Shown in pieces: positions 43,207-52,162 of a stretch of DNA of 64,000 nt (position 1 is the first letter of the stretch; the number at the start of each line of letters is the position of its first letter). The stretch is taken from assembly GCA_030150265.1 (NCBI GenBank), contig JASLGG010000032.1, positions 248,001 to 312,000 of the forward strand, in the 5' to 3' direction. The position numbers and the translations under genes are program-made. The notes beneath the pieces were generated by a model. It was not told the origin of the DNA and did no database searches. It worked only from the letters and a program-made list of their open reading frames with translations. This stretch comes from Protaetiibacter sp. GTDB lineage: Bacteria; Actinomycetota; Actinomycetes; Actinomycetales; Microbacteriaceae.

Positions 43207-44657
43207 GCGCCGACAGCGCGCCCACCGCGCGCGCCCCGTGGTCGATCCGGCGCCGCCTCGTCGCCGGCGTCGTCGCGCTCGTCGCGCTCGTCGGCATCCT
43301 CATCGGAGCCGTCAGCGTGCTCGCGCTGCGGGAGAACCTGCTCGAGCGCCTCGACGCGCAGGTGCACGAGGTCATGCGGTTCTGGACCTCCGGCCCGGGC
43401 GGTGTGCTGCCGGGCGGCGACGAGAACCTGCGCGGCGGCCTCGTGGTGGCCCTCTCGCTCGGGAGCTCGGCATCGCAGGGGGCCGTCTACACGGGCCCCG
43501 GATCGGGCACCCCCCTGACCTCGCGTCAGATCGCGCAGCTGCTCGCCGCGCCGATGGGCGACGCCTCGACCGTGGAGGTGCCCGGCCTCGGCTCCTTCCG
43601 TGTCGAGGCGCGACAGGTGACCGCCTCCGACGGCAGCACCGGGCGCATCGCGGTGGGCCTCTCGACCGCCGACGTCGACACCACCACCTGGACCCTCGTG
43701 CTCATCTTCGGCCTCGTGACGCTCGCCGCGCTCGCGGCGGCCGCGGCGGGGGCCGTCGCCCTCGTGCGGGTCGCGCTCCGGCCGCTCGGGCGGGTGACCG
43801 AGACGGCGACGCGCGTGGCCGAGCTCGAGCTGGCATCCGGCGATGTCGCGATCCCCGAGCGGGTTCCGGATGCCGAGGCCGACCCCCGCACCGAGGTGGG
43901 TCAGGTGGGCGCCGCCTTCAACCGCATGCTCGGGCACGTCGAGAACGCACTCGTCGCCCGCCAGCGCTCGGAGGAGAAGGTGCGCCGCTTCGTGGCCGAC
44001 GCGAGCCACGAGCTGCGCACGCCGCTCGCCTCCATCCGCGGCTACGCCGAGCTCACCCGCCGCATCGACGGCGAGCTGCCGCCCGACGCGGTGCGGTCGC
44101 TCGACCGCATCGAGTCGGAGTCGGTGCGCATGACGGCGCTCGTCGAGGACCTGCTCGAGCTCGCCCGTCTCGACGAGGGCGACGGGCTCGTGTTCGGCGA
44201 GGTCGAGCTCGTGCGGCTCGTGACGGATGCCGTGGGCGACGCCTACGCCGCCGCCCCCGACCACGAGTGGGAGGTGGTGGCACCCGATCCGCCGCTCGTC
44301 GTGGAGGGCGACCCGGCGCGCCTGCACCAGGTGGTCGTGAACCTGCTCGCCAACGCCCACCGGCACACCCCGGAGGGCACGGCCGTCACCGTGACGCTCG
44401 CGCCGGATGCGGACGACGTGGTGCTGACGGTCTCGGATGACGGCCCCGGCATCCCGGAGGAGCTGCAGCCGCGCCTGTTCGAGCGCTTCGCCCGGGGCGA
44501 CTCCTCGCGCTCGCGGGCGACCGGCAGCACGGGCCTCGGCCTCGCGATCGTGGCGGCCGTCGTCGAGGCGCACGGCGGCGCGATCGAGGTGGCGAGCGGC
44601 CCGGGCGGCACCCGCTTCACGGTGCGGCTGCCCCGCATCCGGCGTGTGGTAGCCTGA
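43203..44657 (+). CDS. sensor histidine kinase (OmpR-type partner)
   Basis: A 484-residue kinase: N-terminal helix (residues 18-40), external sensor domain of about 120 residues, second helix (about 160-185), HAMP domain, HisKA with [14 protein letters not shown] (His269), and HATPase with [21 protein letters not shown] and [10 protein letters not shown]. It resembles TrcS-type kinases. Its stop codon lies at the start of the rplJ leader, with a TAGCCT hexamer overlapping the last codons. Confidence 0.93.
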   Translation: MSADSAPTARAPWSIRRRLVAGVVALVALVGILIGAVSVLALRENLLERLDAQVHEVMRFWTSGPGGVLPGGDENLRGGLVVALSLGSSASQGAVYTGPGSGTPLTSRQIAQLLAAPMGDASTVEVPGLGSFRVEARQVTASDGSTGRIAVGLSTADVDTTTWTLVLIFGLVTLAALAAAAAGAVALVRVALRPLGRVTETATRVAELELASGDVAIPERVPDAEADPRTEVGQVGAAFNRMLGHVENALVARQRSEEKVRRFVADASHELRTPLASIRGYAELTRRIDGELPPDAVRSLDRIESESVRMTALVEDLLELARLDEGDGLVFGEVELVRLVTDAVGDAYAAAPDHEWEVVAPDPPLVVEGDPARLHQVVVNLLANAHRHTPEGTAVTVTLAPDADDVVLTVSDDGPGIPEELQPRLFERFARGDSSRSRATGSTGLGLAIVAAVVEAHGGAIEVASGPGGTRFTVRLPRIRRVVA

Positions 44658-44862
44658 CTCAGCCGAAGACCGCTGGTCTCCGTGCGCCTGCTCGCAGTCG
44701 CACGGACGAAGTCCTCTCGAGAGGGGCCCGCGCAGGTGTGTGAAGTACGACCCCCGGGTCTGGCTCCGTGCGCTTGCGCCGGAGCTTTTTTCGTGGGACG
44801 GCAGCTCTCACGAGACGGGCAGGGGCCTCCGGCGCGAACATCCACTCATCACAAGGAGCGCC
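44658..44862 (+). ncRNA. L10 (rplJL) leader
   Basis: The 205-base region before rplJ has no gene. Its position and structured GC-rich stems match the ribosomal protein L10 leader, the binding site through which the L10-L12 complex controls its own expression in many bacteria. TAGCCT at 44649-44654 is a possible -10, so the transcript would start near 44661. It contains an intrinsic terminator ahead of the gene (separate entry), implying control by premature termination. The kink-turn of the family was not confirmed by eye. Confidence 0.65.
44763..44791 (+). terminator. intrinsic attenuator in the rplJL leader
   Basis: GCTCCG (44763-44768) pairs with CGGAGC (44780-44785), the inner GCGC (44770-44773) pairs with GCGC (44776-44779), and six T follow directly (44786-44791). 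It is the only T-tailed terminator noticed in the window and lies 71 bases upstream of the rplJ start. Confidence 0.8.
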
Positions 44863-45378
44863 ATGGCGAACAAGGAAACCACGGTCGCCGAGCTGACGGA
44901 CCTGTTCCGCAGCTCGAACGCGGTCGTGCTCACCGAGTACCGCGGCCTCACGGTGGCGCAGCTCAAGCAGCTGCGCACCAACATCCGTGAGCACGCGAGC
45001 TACGCCGTGGTGAAGAACACGCTCACCAAGATCGCGGCCCAGGAGGCCGGTGTGACCGGCCTCGACGAGTACCTCGTCGGCCCCTCCGCGATCGCGTTCG
45101 TGCACGGCGACACCGTCGCCGTCGCGAAGGCACTGCGCGACTTCACCAAGGCCAATCCTCTGCTCGTGGTCAAGGGCGGCTACTTCGACGGTGCCCCCCT
45201 GTCCGCTGCCGAGGTGGGCAAGCTCGCCGATCTCGAGTCCCGGGAGGTGCTGCTGGCGAAGCTGGCCGGTGCCTTCAAGGCCTCGCTGTTCGGTGCCGCC
45301 TACCTGTTCAACGCGCCGCTGTCGAAGGCCGTCCGCACGGTCGACGCACTGCGCGAGAAGCAGGAGTCCGCGAGCTGA
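44863..45378 (+). CDS. rplJ: 50S ribosomal protein L10
   Basis: A 171-residue L10 of normal length: N-terminal rRNA-binding part with [26 protein letters not shown] and [13 protein letters not shown], and the C-terminal helix that carries L7/L12 dimers. AAGGAG lies before the ATG. It is followed by rplL after 81 bases and belongs to the same transcript. Confidence 0.98.
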   Translation: MANKETTVAELTDLFRSSNAVVLTEYRGLTVAQLKQLRTNIREHASYAVVKNTLTKIAAQEAGVTGLDEYLVGPSAIAFVHGDTVAVAKALRDFTKANPLLVVKGGYFDGAPLSAAEVGKLADLESREVLLAKLAGAFKASLFGAAYLFNAPLSKAVRTVDALREKQESAS

Positions 45379-45459
45379 CCCTCGCACCCAGACATCCTCG
45401 TCGCATCCGCGTCGGGGCTATCGACCCGGGGCGCACGCCCCAAAGCTAAGGAGAAAGAA

Positions 45460-45852
45460 ATGGCCAAGCTCAGCACCGACGAGCTGCTCGAGGCGTTCAA
45501 GGAGCTCTCGCTCATCGAGCTGTCCGAGTTCGTGAAGAAGTTCGAGGAGACCTTCGAGGTCACCGCCGCCGCTCCGGTCGCCGTCGCGGCCGCCCCGGCC
45601 GCCGGTGGTGCCGGTGGCGCCGCCGAGGAGGTCGAGGAGAAGGACTCGTTCGACGTCGTCATCGAGTCGGCCGGCGACAAGAAGATCCAGGTCATCAAGG
45701 AGGTCCGTGCCCTCACGAACCTCGGCCTGGGCGAGGCGAAGGCGCTCGTCGACGGCGCTCCCAGCACCGTGCTCGAGGGCGCGAACAAGGAGACCGCCGA
45801 GAAGGCCAAGGCTCAGCTCGAGGAGGCCGGCGCGACCGTCGTCCTCAAGTAA
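45460..45852 (+). CDS. rplL: 50S ribosomal protein L7/L12
   Basis: A 130-residue L7/L12. The N-terminal dimerisation helix hairpin ([28 protein letters not shown]) is joined by an Ala/Gly/Pro hinge to the C-terminal factor-binding domain ([28 protein letters not shown]). AAGGAGAAAG precedes the ATG. It forms the mobile stalk of the ribosome with L10. Confidence 0.98.
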   Translation: MAKLSTDELLEAFKELSLIELSEFVKKFEETFEVTAAAPVAVAAAPAAGGAGGAAEEVEEKDSFDVVIESAGDKKIQVIKEVRALTNLGLGEAKALVDGAPSTVLEGANKETAEKAKAQLEEAGATVVLK

Positions 45853-45873
45853 GGACTTCACGCACCCGCTCAG

Positions 45874-45907
45874 AAGGGCGCCGCTCCCGCACGGGGGCGG
45901 CGCCCTT
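45874..45907 (+). terminator. terminator after rplL
   Basis: AAGGGCGCCGC (45874-45884) pairs with GCGGCGCCCTT (45897-45907). The stem can extend inward with further G-C pairs, and the tail CCG lacks a T-run. Confidence 0.75.
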
Positions 45908-45979
45908 CCGCATCCCCGTGCACCTGCGCCACGCGAGAGGGGCGAGTCCTAATCGTGATGTGAGGGATGCGCAACCCGG

Positions 45980-46027
45980 TTGCACCGCGTCGGACGGCTC
46001 GCCTACCGTGGGGGTGGAAGCGGTTCC
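45980..46027 (+). promoter_or_regulatory. promoter and LacI-type operator of the sugar importer
   Basis: TTGCAC (45980-45985) and TACCGT (46004-46009) with an 18-base spacer form a promoter. Six bases on, GGAAGCGGTTCC (46016-46027) is a near-palindrome of the LacI-family GGAANCGNTTCC type, placed over the transcription start. The cognate repressor is not adjacent. Confidence 0.55.
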
Positions 46028-46117
46028 CGTCGTCGCGCGCGCGTCCGAGGGGGACCGGTCCCTGCACCATCCGCACCCCGCTGCCGCACGCGGCGCGGGG
46101 CTCAACGAGGAGGAACA

Positions 46118-47461
46118 ATGCGTTCACGGGTGAACCGCCGGCTGCTGGCCGGCGTCGCGGCGGCGGGCGCCGCCGCGCTGGCGCTGACCGGCTGTACGGG
46201 CGACATCGCCAACGAGGGCAAGGGCAACACCGATTGCGCGCCGTACGAGGAGTACGGCACCTTCGACGGCGCGACCGTCACGATCGGAGGCACGATCCAG
46301 GACGAGGAGGCCGACCGGCTGGTCAAGTCCTGGGCGGACTTCTCCACGTGCACCGGCATCACCATCAAGTACCAGGGCACGAAGGAGTTCGAGGCCCAGA
46401 TCGCCGTGCTCGCCGAGGGCCACAACGCGCCCGACATCGGCATCGTGCCGCAGCCGGGCCTGCTCGGTCGTCTCGCCGCGGGCGGCTGGCTGATCCCGGC
46501 ATCCGCCGCGGTCGAGGCCAACGCCGACAAGTGGTGGTCGGCCGACTGGAAGCAGTACGGCACCTACGACGGCACCTTCTACGCCGCCCCGCTCATGGCG
46601 AGCATCAAGGGCTACGTCTGGTACTCGCCCAAGGAGTTCTCCGACAAGGGCTACGAGATCCCCAAGACGCTCGACGAGCTCACGGCGCTCTCCGAGAAGA
46701 TCGCCGCCGACAGCGGCCATGTGCCGTGGTGCGCGGGCCTCGGATCGGGTGACGCGACCGGCTGGCCGGGCACCGACTGGATCGAGGACTACGTGCTCCG
46801 CCAGGCGGGCCCCGACTTCTACGACAAGTGGGTCACGCACGCGGTGCCGTTCAACTCGCCGGAGGTCGTGAAGGCCTTCGACTCGGTCGGCGACATCCTC
46901 AAGAACCCGGCCATGGTCAACGGCGGCTTCGGCGACGTGTCGACGGTCATCTCGACGGAGTTCGGCGACGCCGGCCTGCCGATCCTCGACGGCACCTGCT
47001 CGCTGCACCACCAGGCCTCGTTCTACGAGGGCTTCTGGCCGGCGGGCACCAAGGTCGCCCCCGACGGCGACGTCTACGCCTTCCTGCTGCCGCCGGTGAA
47101 CGCCGACGACCCGCAGGCCGTCACGGGCGGTGGCGAGTTCCCGGTCGCGTTCCGCGACGCCAAGGAGGTCGAGGCGGTGCGCGCGTACCTCTCGAGCGAC
47201 ACCTGGGCGAACAACCGCGTCTCCCTCGGCGGCGTGATCAGCGCCAACAAGGGCCTCGACCCCAAGAAGGCCTCGAGCGACCTGCTCACGCAGTCGATCG
47301 AGATCCTCCAGGGCGACACCACGTTCCGCTTCGACGGCTCCGACCTCATGCCGGGTGCCGTGGGCGCGGACTCCTTCTGGAAGGGCATCGTCGCCTGGGT
47401 CGGCGGCCAGTCCACGCAGGCCACGGTCGACGCGATCGAGGCCAGCTGGCCCAGCAGCTGA
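46118..47461 (+). CDS. alpha-glucoside-type ABC sugar-binding lipoprotein
   Basis: A 447-residue binding lipoprotein with lipobox LTGC (Cys26). Features such as VTIGGTIQDEEADRLVKSWADF, TKEFEAQI, DIGIVPQPGLLGRLA and GVISANKGLDPKKASSDLL match AglE/ThuE-like proteins for alpha-glucosides and trehalose. GAGGAGGAA precedes the ATG. It is the first gene of a three-gene importer controlled by a nearby LacI-type site. Confidence 0.9.
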   Translation: MRSRVNRRLLAGVAAAGAAALALTGCTGDIANEGKGNTDCAPYEEYGTFDGATVTIGGTIQDEEADRLVKSWADFSTCTGITIKYQGTKEFEAQIAVLAEGHNAPDIGIVPQPGLLGRLAAGGWLIPASAAVEANADKWWSADWKQYGTYDGTFYAAPLMASIKGYVWYSPKEFSDKGYEIPKTLDELTALSEKIAADSGHVPWCAGLGSGDATGWPGTDWIEDYVLRQAGPDFYDKWVTHAVPFNSPEVVKAFDSVGDILKNPAMVNGGFGDVSTVISTEFGDAGLPILDGTCSLHHQASFYEGFWPAGTKVAPDGDVYAFLLPPVNADDPQAVTGGGEFPVAFRDAKEVEAVRAYLSSDTWANNRVSLGGVISANKGLDPKKASSDLLTQSIEILQGDTTFRFDGSDLMPGAVGADSFWKGIVAWVGGQSTQATVDAIEASWPSS

Positions 47462-47484
47462 TCGGCTGACCCGCACCACCTGAC

Positions 47485-47512
47485 GGGGCGGGGCCGGCGA
47501 CGGCCCCGCCCC
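47485..47512 (+). promoter_or_regulatory. GNRA-capped hairpin between binding protein and permease
   Basis: GGGGCGGGGCCG pairs perfectly with CGGCCCCGCCCC around a GCGA tetraloop. Placed 24 bases after the binding-protein stop, it would stabilise that message or partly terminate, giving more binding protein than permease, as known for maltose-type operons. Confidence 0.65.
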
Positions 47513-47553
47513 ACCACCACCCACTTCGACGGCGAAGGAAGGCGCGTGATGCG

Positions 47554-48522
47554 ATGACCACCGCGGACCTGATCGGCAAGATCCTGCAGATCGCGATGGG
47601 GCTGGCGGTCTTCGCCGCCGTCATCGGCCTGCTGATCTTCCTCATCGACAAGGCGCCCAAGCGGGGGCGCGACTACTGGCAGCTCGTGGGCTTCCTCGCC
47701 CCGGCGCTCGTGCTCCTCGCCGTCGGCCTCATCTACCCCGCGGTGCGCACCACGGGCCTCGCCTTCGTCGACAAGCAGGGCGAGTTCAGCTGGGAAAACT
47801 TCGTGTGGATGTTCACCCAGCCCGCCGCGCTCCGCACGCTCCTCAACACCATCATCTGGGTCGCCCTCGTGCCGACCCTCTCGACGGCGCTCGGCCTCGC
47901 CTACGCCGTGTTCATCGACCGCTCGCGCGGCGAGCGCGTCTACAAGGCGCTCGTCTTCATGCCGATGGCGATCTCGTTCGTGGGCGCCGGCATCATCTGG
48001 AAGTTCGTCTACGAGTACAAGTCGAAGGGGCAGGAGCAGATCGGCCTGCTCAACGCCCTCGTGACGCTCGCCGGCGGCGACCCCGTGCAGTGGCTGCAGA
48101 CCGATCCGATCAACACCTTCCTGCTCATCGTCGTGATGATCTGGATCCAGACCGGCTTCGCGATGGTCGTGCTCTCCGCCGCGATCAAGGGCATCCCCAC
48201 CGAGCAGATCGAGGCGGCGCAGCTCGACGGCACCAACGGCTGGCAGCGGTTCCGCAACGTGACGGTCCCCGGCATCCGCGGCTCGCTCGTGGTCGTGCTC
48301 ACCACGATCTCGATCGCGACCCTCAAGGTGTTCGACATCGTGCGCACCATGACGGCCGGCAACTTCAACACGAGCGTCATCGCGAACGAGATGTACACGC
48401 AGGCGTTCCGCGCCTCCGAGATCGGCCGCGGCTCGGCGCTCGCGGTCGTGCTGTTCCTGCTCGTGCTGCCGATCGTCGTCTACAACGTCCGCGTGCTCCG
48501 CAAGCAGAGGGAGATCCGATGA
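47554..48522 (+). CDS. sugar ABC transporter permease (AglF-like)
   Basis: A 322-residue permease with an extra N-terminal helix typical of AglF, then six further helices. The docking loop is EQIEAAQLDGTNGWQRFRNVTVPGI. KVFDIVRTMTAGNFNTSVIANEMY near the end is characteristic of the alpha-glucoside group. Its stop overlaps the next permease start by four bases. Confidence 0.92.
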   Translation: MTTADLIGKILQIAMGLAVFAAVIGLLIFLIDKAPKRGRDYWQLVGFLAPALVLLAVGLIYPAVRTTGLAFVDKQGEFSWENFVWMFTQPAALRTLLNTIIWVALVPTLSTALGLAYAVFIDRSRGERVYKALVFMPMAISFVGAGIIWKFVYEYKSKGQEQIGLLNALVTLAGGDPVQWLQTDPINTFLLIVVMIWIQTGFAMVVLSAAIKGIPTEQIEAAQLDGTNGWQRFRNVTVPGIRGSLVVVLTTISIATLKVFDIVRTMTAGNFNTSVIANEMYTQAFRASEIGRGSALAVVLFLLVLPIVVYNVRVLRKQREIR

Positions 48523-49505
48523 ACTCCATCGCCCCCGCAGACCTGCCCGTGGCCGGAGGCCGCGGCGAGCTCGAGGTCGCCCTCGAGGAGAGAGGCACCC
48601 AGACGGGCCGCGTCAAGCGGCGGCTGTCCTCGCGCGGGGCCACAGTCGCCGCGCTCGTCATCGCGGTGCTCTGGACGATCCCCACCTTCGGGCTCTTCAT
48701 CTCCTCCTTCCGGCCCGCGGAGCTCATCCGCAGGACCGGCTGGTGGACCGTGTTCCAGAACCCCGGCTTCACGATCGACAACTACCGCGACGTGCTGCTC
48801 TCGCCCTCGCAGTCGTCGCCGCAGCTCGGCGCGTACTTCGTCAACTCGCTCGCGATCGCGATCCCCGCCACGATCTTCCCGCTCGTGTTCGCCTCGATGG
48901 CGGCCTACGCCTTCGCGTGGATCAAGTTCAAGGGCTCGAACGCGCTGTTCATCCTGGTGTTCGCGCTGCAGATCGTGCCGCTGCAGATGGCGCTCATCCC
49001 GATGCTGCAGCTGTTCACCACGGTGCTGCGGCCGGGGCAGGCGTGGCTGCACGACCTCATCCCGATGATCCCGGAGCAGAACTACCTGCCGGTGTGGATC
49101 GCGCACACGATCTTCGCGCTGCCGCTCGCGATCTTCCTGCTGCACAACTTCATCGCGGAGATCCCCGGCGAGGTCATCGAGGCGGCGCGCGTCGACGGCG
49201 CGAGCCACGGCCAGATCTTCTTCCGGATCGTGCTGCCGCTCGCGATCCCGGCGCTCGCCTCCTTCGGCATCTTCCAGTTCCTGTGGGTGTGGAACGATCT
49301 GCTCGTGGCGCTCATCTTCTCGGGCGGCACGCAGGACGTCGCCCCGCTCACCCAGCGCCTCGCGGAGCTCACCGGAACCCGCGGGCAGGACTGGCAGCGC
49401 CTCACGGCGGCCGCCTTCGTGTCGCTCGTGGTGCCGCTCATCGTGTTCTTCTCGCTGCAGCGCTACTTCGTGCGCGGACTGCTGGCGGGCTCGACGAAGG
49501 GGTAG
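48519..49505 (+). CDS. sugar ABC transporter permease (AglG-like)
   Basis: A 328-residue permease with six helices and docking loop EVIEAARVDGASHGQIFFRIVLPL. The long loop with QAWLHDLIPMIPEQNYLPVW and the GGTQDVAPLTQRLAELTGTRG segment are AglG-type. No ATPase follows, so the importer probably uses a shared MsiK-like ATPase from elsewhere. Confidence 0.92.
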   Translation: MNSIAPADLPVAGGRGELEVALEERGTQTGRVKRRLSSRGATVAALVIAVLWTIPTFGLFISSFRPAELIRRTGWWTVFQNPGFTIDNYRDVLLSPSQSSPQLGAYFVNSLAIAIPATIFPLVFASMAAYAFAWIKFKGSNALFILVFALQIVPLQMALIPMLQLFTTVLRPGQAWLHDLIPMIPEQNYLPVWIAHTIFALPLAIFLLHNFIAEIPGEVIEAARVDGASHGQIFFRIVLPLAIPALASFGIFQFLWVWNDLLVALIFSGGTQDVAPLTQRLAELTGTRGQDWQRLTAAAFVSLVVPLIVFFSLQRYFVRGLLAGSTKG

Positions 49506-49522
49506 CGGCCTAGGCTCGAGCC

Positions 49523-51397
49523 ATGAGCATGGGCGGCGGGCGCGGCGGCATGGGCGGCGGCCGGGGGATCGGCAGCCGCGACGCCGAGGTGCAGCGCGCC
49601 GAGAACGCGACCGCGCCCCGGATCCCCCACCTGTTCCGGCGGATCGGAAGCCTGTTCCGCCCCTTCGCCGGTCAGCTCGTCGTCACCATCGCGCTCGTGC
49701 TCGTCTCGGCGGGCCTCGGGGTGCTGCCGCCGCTGCTCACCCAGCGCGCCTTCGACGACGGGCTCTTCCCGGCATCCGGCAGCCCCGACGTTCCCGTGCT
49801 GCTCTGGCTCGTGGGGGCCATGGTCGCGCTGTGGCTCGTGTCGGCGGCGCTCGGCGTGTGGCAGACCTACCTCACCGCGAAGGTCGGCAACTCGGTGATG
49901 GGCGCGCTGCGGGTGCGGCTCTTCAGCCACCTGCAGGCCATGGAGCTCGGCTTCTTCACGCGCACCAAGACGGGCGTCATCCAGTCGCGCCTGCAGAACG
50001 ACGTGGGCGGCGTGGCATCCGTGCTCAACAACACCATCTCGAGCGTCGTCGGCAACACCGTCACCGTGATCGGCGCGCTCGTCGCGATGCTGCTGCTCAG
50101 CTGGCAGCTCACGGTCGTGGCGGTCGTGCTGCTGCCGGTGCTCGTGCTCGCGCAGCGCCGCGTCGGCCAGGTGCGGGCGCGCATCGCGACGCAGACGCAG
50201 GAGTCGCTCTCGGAGATGACGGCGATCACCCAGGAGACGCTCTCGGTGTCGGGCATCCTGCTCGCGAAGACCTTCAACCGGCAGCCCGCCGAGATCGCGC
50301 GCTACTCCGCCGAGAACGACCGGCAGATCGCGCTCCAGGTGCGGCAGCAGATGTCGGGCCAGTGGTTCTTCGCGATCGTCGGGGTGTTCATGTCGATCGT
50401 GCCCGCCGTCGTCTACCTCGTGGCGGCCTGGCTCATCCTGCAGCAGATCCCGGTGACGGCGGGCACGATCGTGGCCTTCACGACGGTGCAGGCGCGGCTC
50501 ATGTTCCCCATGATGGGGCTGCTGCGCGTGGCGCTCGACCTGCAGACCTCGCGCGCTCTGTTCGCGCGCATCTTCGAGTACCTCGACCTGCATCCGGCGA
50601 TCACGGATGCGGCGGACGCGCGTGAGGTCGACGCCGCGCGGATCGGCGAGGTCGAGTTCCGCGGGGTGACCTTCCGGTATCCGGACGCCGCCCCGGATGC
50701 GCCCGGCACGCTGCAGGACGTGTCGTTCCGCATCGAGCCCGGGCAGTACATCGCCTTCGTCGGGCCGTCGGGTGCCGGCAAGACGACCGTGTCGTACCTC
50801 GTGCCGCGGCTCTACGAGGCGAGCGACGGGACCGTGCTGTTCGCGGGCTCCGACGTGCGGGAGCTGCGGCATGCCTCGCTCGTCGACCACGTGGGCGTCG
50901 TGAGCCAGGAGACCTACCTCTTCCACGCGACGATCGCCGAGAACCTCCGGTACGCGAAGCCGGATGCCAGCGACGCCGAGCTCGAGGCGGCGTGCCGCTC
51001 GGCCAACATCCACACGACGATCGCCTCCTTCCCCGACGGCTACGACACGGTCGTGGGGGAGCGCGGCTACCGGCTCTCGGGCGGCGAGAAGCAGCGTGTC
51101 GCGATCGCGCGGGTGCTGCTCAAGGACCCCGCGGTGCTGATCCTCGACGAGGCGACGAGCGCTCTCGACACCGTGTCGGAGCGGATCGTGCAGGGCGCGC
51201 TCGACGAGGCCTCGCGCGGGCGCACCACGATCGCGATCGCCCACCGGCTCTCGACCGTGGTCGACGCCGACGTCATCCACGTGGTGCGCGCGGGCCGCAT
51301 CGTCGAGTCGGGCACGCACGCGCAGCTGCTCGCGGCCGACGGCGAGTACGCGCGGCTCTTCGCGGAGCAGCTGACGGCCGCGCCCGCAGCGGGCTGA
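49523..51397 (+). CDS. ABC exporter, fused membrane and ATPase half-transporter
   Basis: A 624-residue type IV (MsbA/BmrA-like) half-exporter. A Gly/Met-rich start (MSMGGGRGGMGGG) is followed by six helices to about residue 350 and an ATPase with Walker A GPSGAGKTT, signature LSGGEKQR, Walker B LILDEATSALD and H-loop IAHRLST. It works as a dimer to export lipids, drugs or peptides. ATGs at 49523 and 49529 are both possible starts. It follows the sugar permease by only 17 bases but is functionally distinct. Confidence 0.92.
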   Translation: MSMGGGRGGMGGGRGIGSRDAEVQRAENATAPRIPHLFRRIGSLFRPFAGQLVVTIALVLVSAGLGVLPPLLTQRAFDDGLFPASGSPDVPVLLWLVGAMVALWLVSAALGVWQTYLTAKVGNSVMGALRVRLFSHLQAMELGFFTRTKTGVIQSRLQNDVGGVASVLNNTISSVVGNTVTVIGALVAMLLLSWQLTVVAVVLLPVLVLAQRRVGQVRARIATQTQESLSEMTAITQETLSVSGILLAKTFNRQPAEIARYSAENDRQIALQVRQQMSGQWFFAIVGVFMSIVPAVVYLVAAWLILQQIPVTAGTIVAFTTVQARLMFPMMGLLRVALDLQTSRALFARIFEYLDLHPAITDAADAREVDAARIGEVEFRGVTFRYPDAAPDAPGTLQDVSFRIEPGQYIAFVGPSGAGKTTVSYLVPRLYEASDGTVLFAGSDVRELRHASLVDHVGVVSQETYLFHATIAENLRYAKPDASDAELEAACRSANIHTTIASFPDGYDTVVGERGYRLSGGEKQRVAIARVLLKDPAVLILDEATSALDTVSERIVQGALDEASRGRTTIAIAHRLSTVVDADVIHVVRAGRIVESGTHAQLLAADGEYARLFAEQLTAAPAAG

Positions 51398-51423
51398 GCG
51401 TCGGACGACTCCTGTGAAAGCAC

Positions 51424-51442
51424 CCCGGGCATCGCTCCCGGG
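51424..51442. terminator. hairpin between ABC exporter and SLOG gene
   Basis: CCCGGG (51424-51429) pairs with CCCGGG (51437-51442) with a 7-base loop, in the 186-base gap between the convergent exporter and SLOG genes. A second near-palindrome around GTGCATGCAC follows at about 51450. The hairpin is short, so termination is only likely. Confidence 0.4.
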
Positions 51443-51583
51443 ATGGCGGTGCATGCACTGCCGGGGCTGCCGGTCGTAGAAGCAGGCTGGGAAGCCGATT
51501 CTCGGCGCGCTGGTCGGTGCGGGTTCCGGTTGAGCCTGCTTTTGCGACGCGTCTGCCGGTCGCGGGGGGCGACTGCCCGCGGC

Positions 51584-52162
51584 TCAGTGCCCCGCGGCGC
51601 CCAGGTGCGCCTGCAGGCCGCCCTGACGGCGCGGCTCGGCGACGCGCGCGAGGGCCTGCGCCACCGCATCCGCCGCCGTCTCGGCGAAGGTGAGCGCCAT
51701 CACGCGGCGCTCGTCGAGCCACGCGTCGTCGAGGAGGATCGGGCGGATGCGGTCGCTCCAGCCGCCGCTGCCCGCGACCGCCACGACCGGGGTGCCCACG
51801 TCGTAGGCCACGGTGAGCTCGTTGAGCGTGCCGACGCCGCCGCCGATCATGATGAGCGCGTCGCAGGTGCGCGCCGTGAGCAGGTTGCGCATCGTGCCCA
51901 TGCCCGTGGGGAGCGCGACGTCGAGGTAGGGGTTCGCGTGCCCGTGGTCGGACTGCGGCAGGAAGCCGACCGTGAGGCCGCCCGCCTGCTGTGCGCCGCG
52001 GCTCGCCGCCTCCATGACGCCGCCGGTGCCGCCCGTGACGAGCACGGCACCGCTCTCGGCGATCAGGCGGCCGATCTCCTCACCCAGCTCGAGGAGCGTG
52101 CCGGGCAGCGTCTCGCCGGGGCGGCTCGCGTTGCCGATCACGCCGATCGTGGTCTTCCTCAT
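51584..52162 (-). CDS. SLOG-fold protein, TIGR00725 family
   Basis: A 192-residue Rossmann-like protein: GVIGNASRPGE at the start, VLVTGGTGGVMEAASRGAQQAGG, LPTGMGTMRNLLTARTCDALIMIGGGVGTLNELTVAYDVGTPVVAVAG. This is the TIGR00725/LOG-like SLOG family, which binds nucleotides. The classical LOG (cytokinin-activating) motif PGGxGTxxE is GGGVGTLNE here, so phosphoribohydrolase activity is not assured. It is coupled to the upstream PfkB kinase by an ATGA overlap. Confidence 0.83.
   Translation of the reverse strand: MRKTTIGVIGNASRPGETLPGTLLELGEEIGRLIAESGAVLVTGGTGGVMEAASRGAQQAGGLTVGFLPQSDHGHANPYLDVALPTGMGTMRNLLTARTCDALIMIGGGVGTLNELTVAYDVGTPVVAVAGSGGWSDRIRPILLDDAWLDERRVMALTFAETAADAVAQALARVAEPRRQGGLQAHLGAAGH

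Noticed and set aside
44763..44791. Simple terminator of the upstream kinase gene
   Set aside because: It is more than 100 bases after the kinase stop and inside the rplJ leader, so an attenuator is preferred, though termination of the kinase message is also possible.
51584..52162. Cytokinin-activating LOG enzyme
   Set aside because: The PGGxGTxxE motif of LOG enzymes is replaced by GGGVGTLNE, so the more general SLOG/TIGR00725 label is used.
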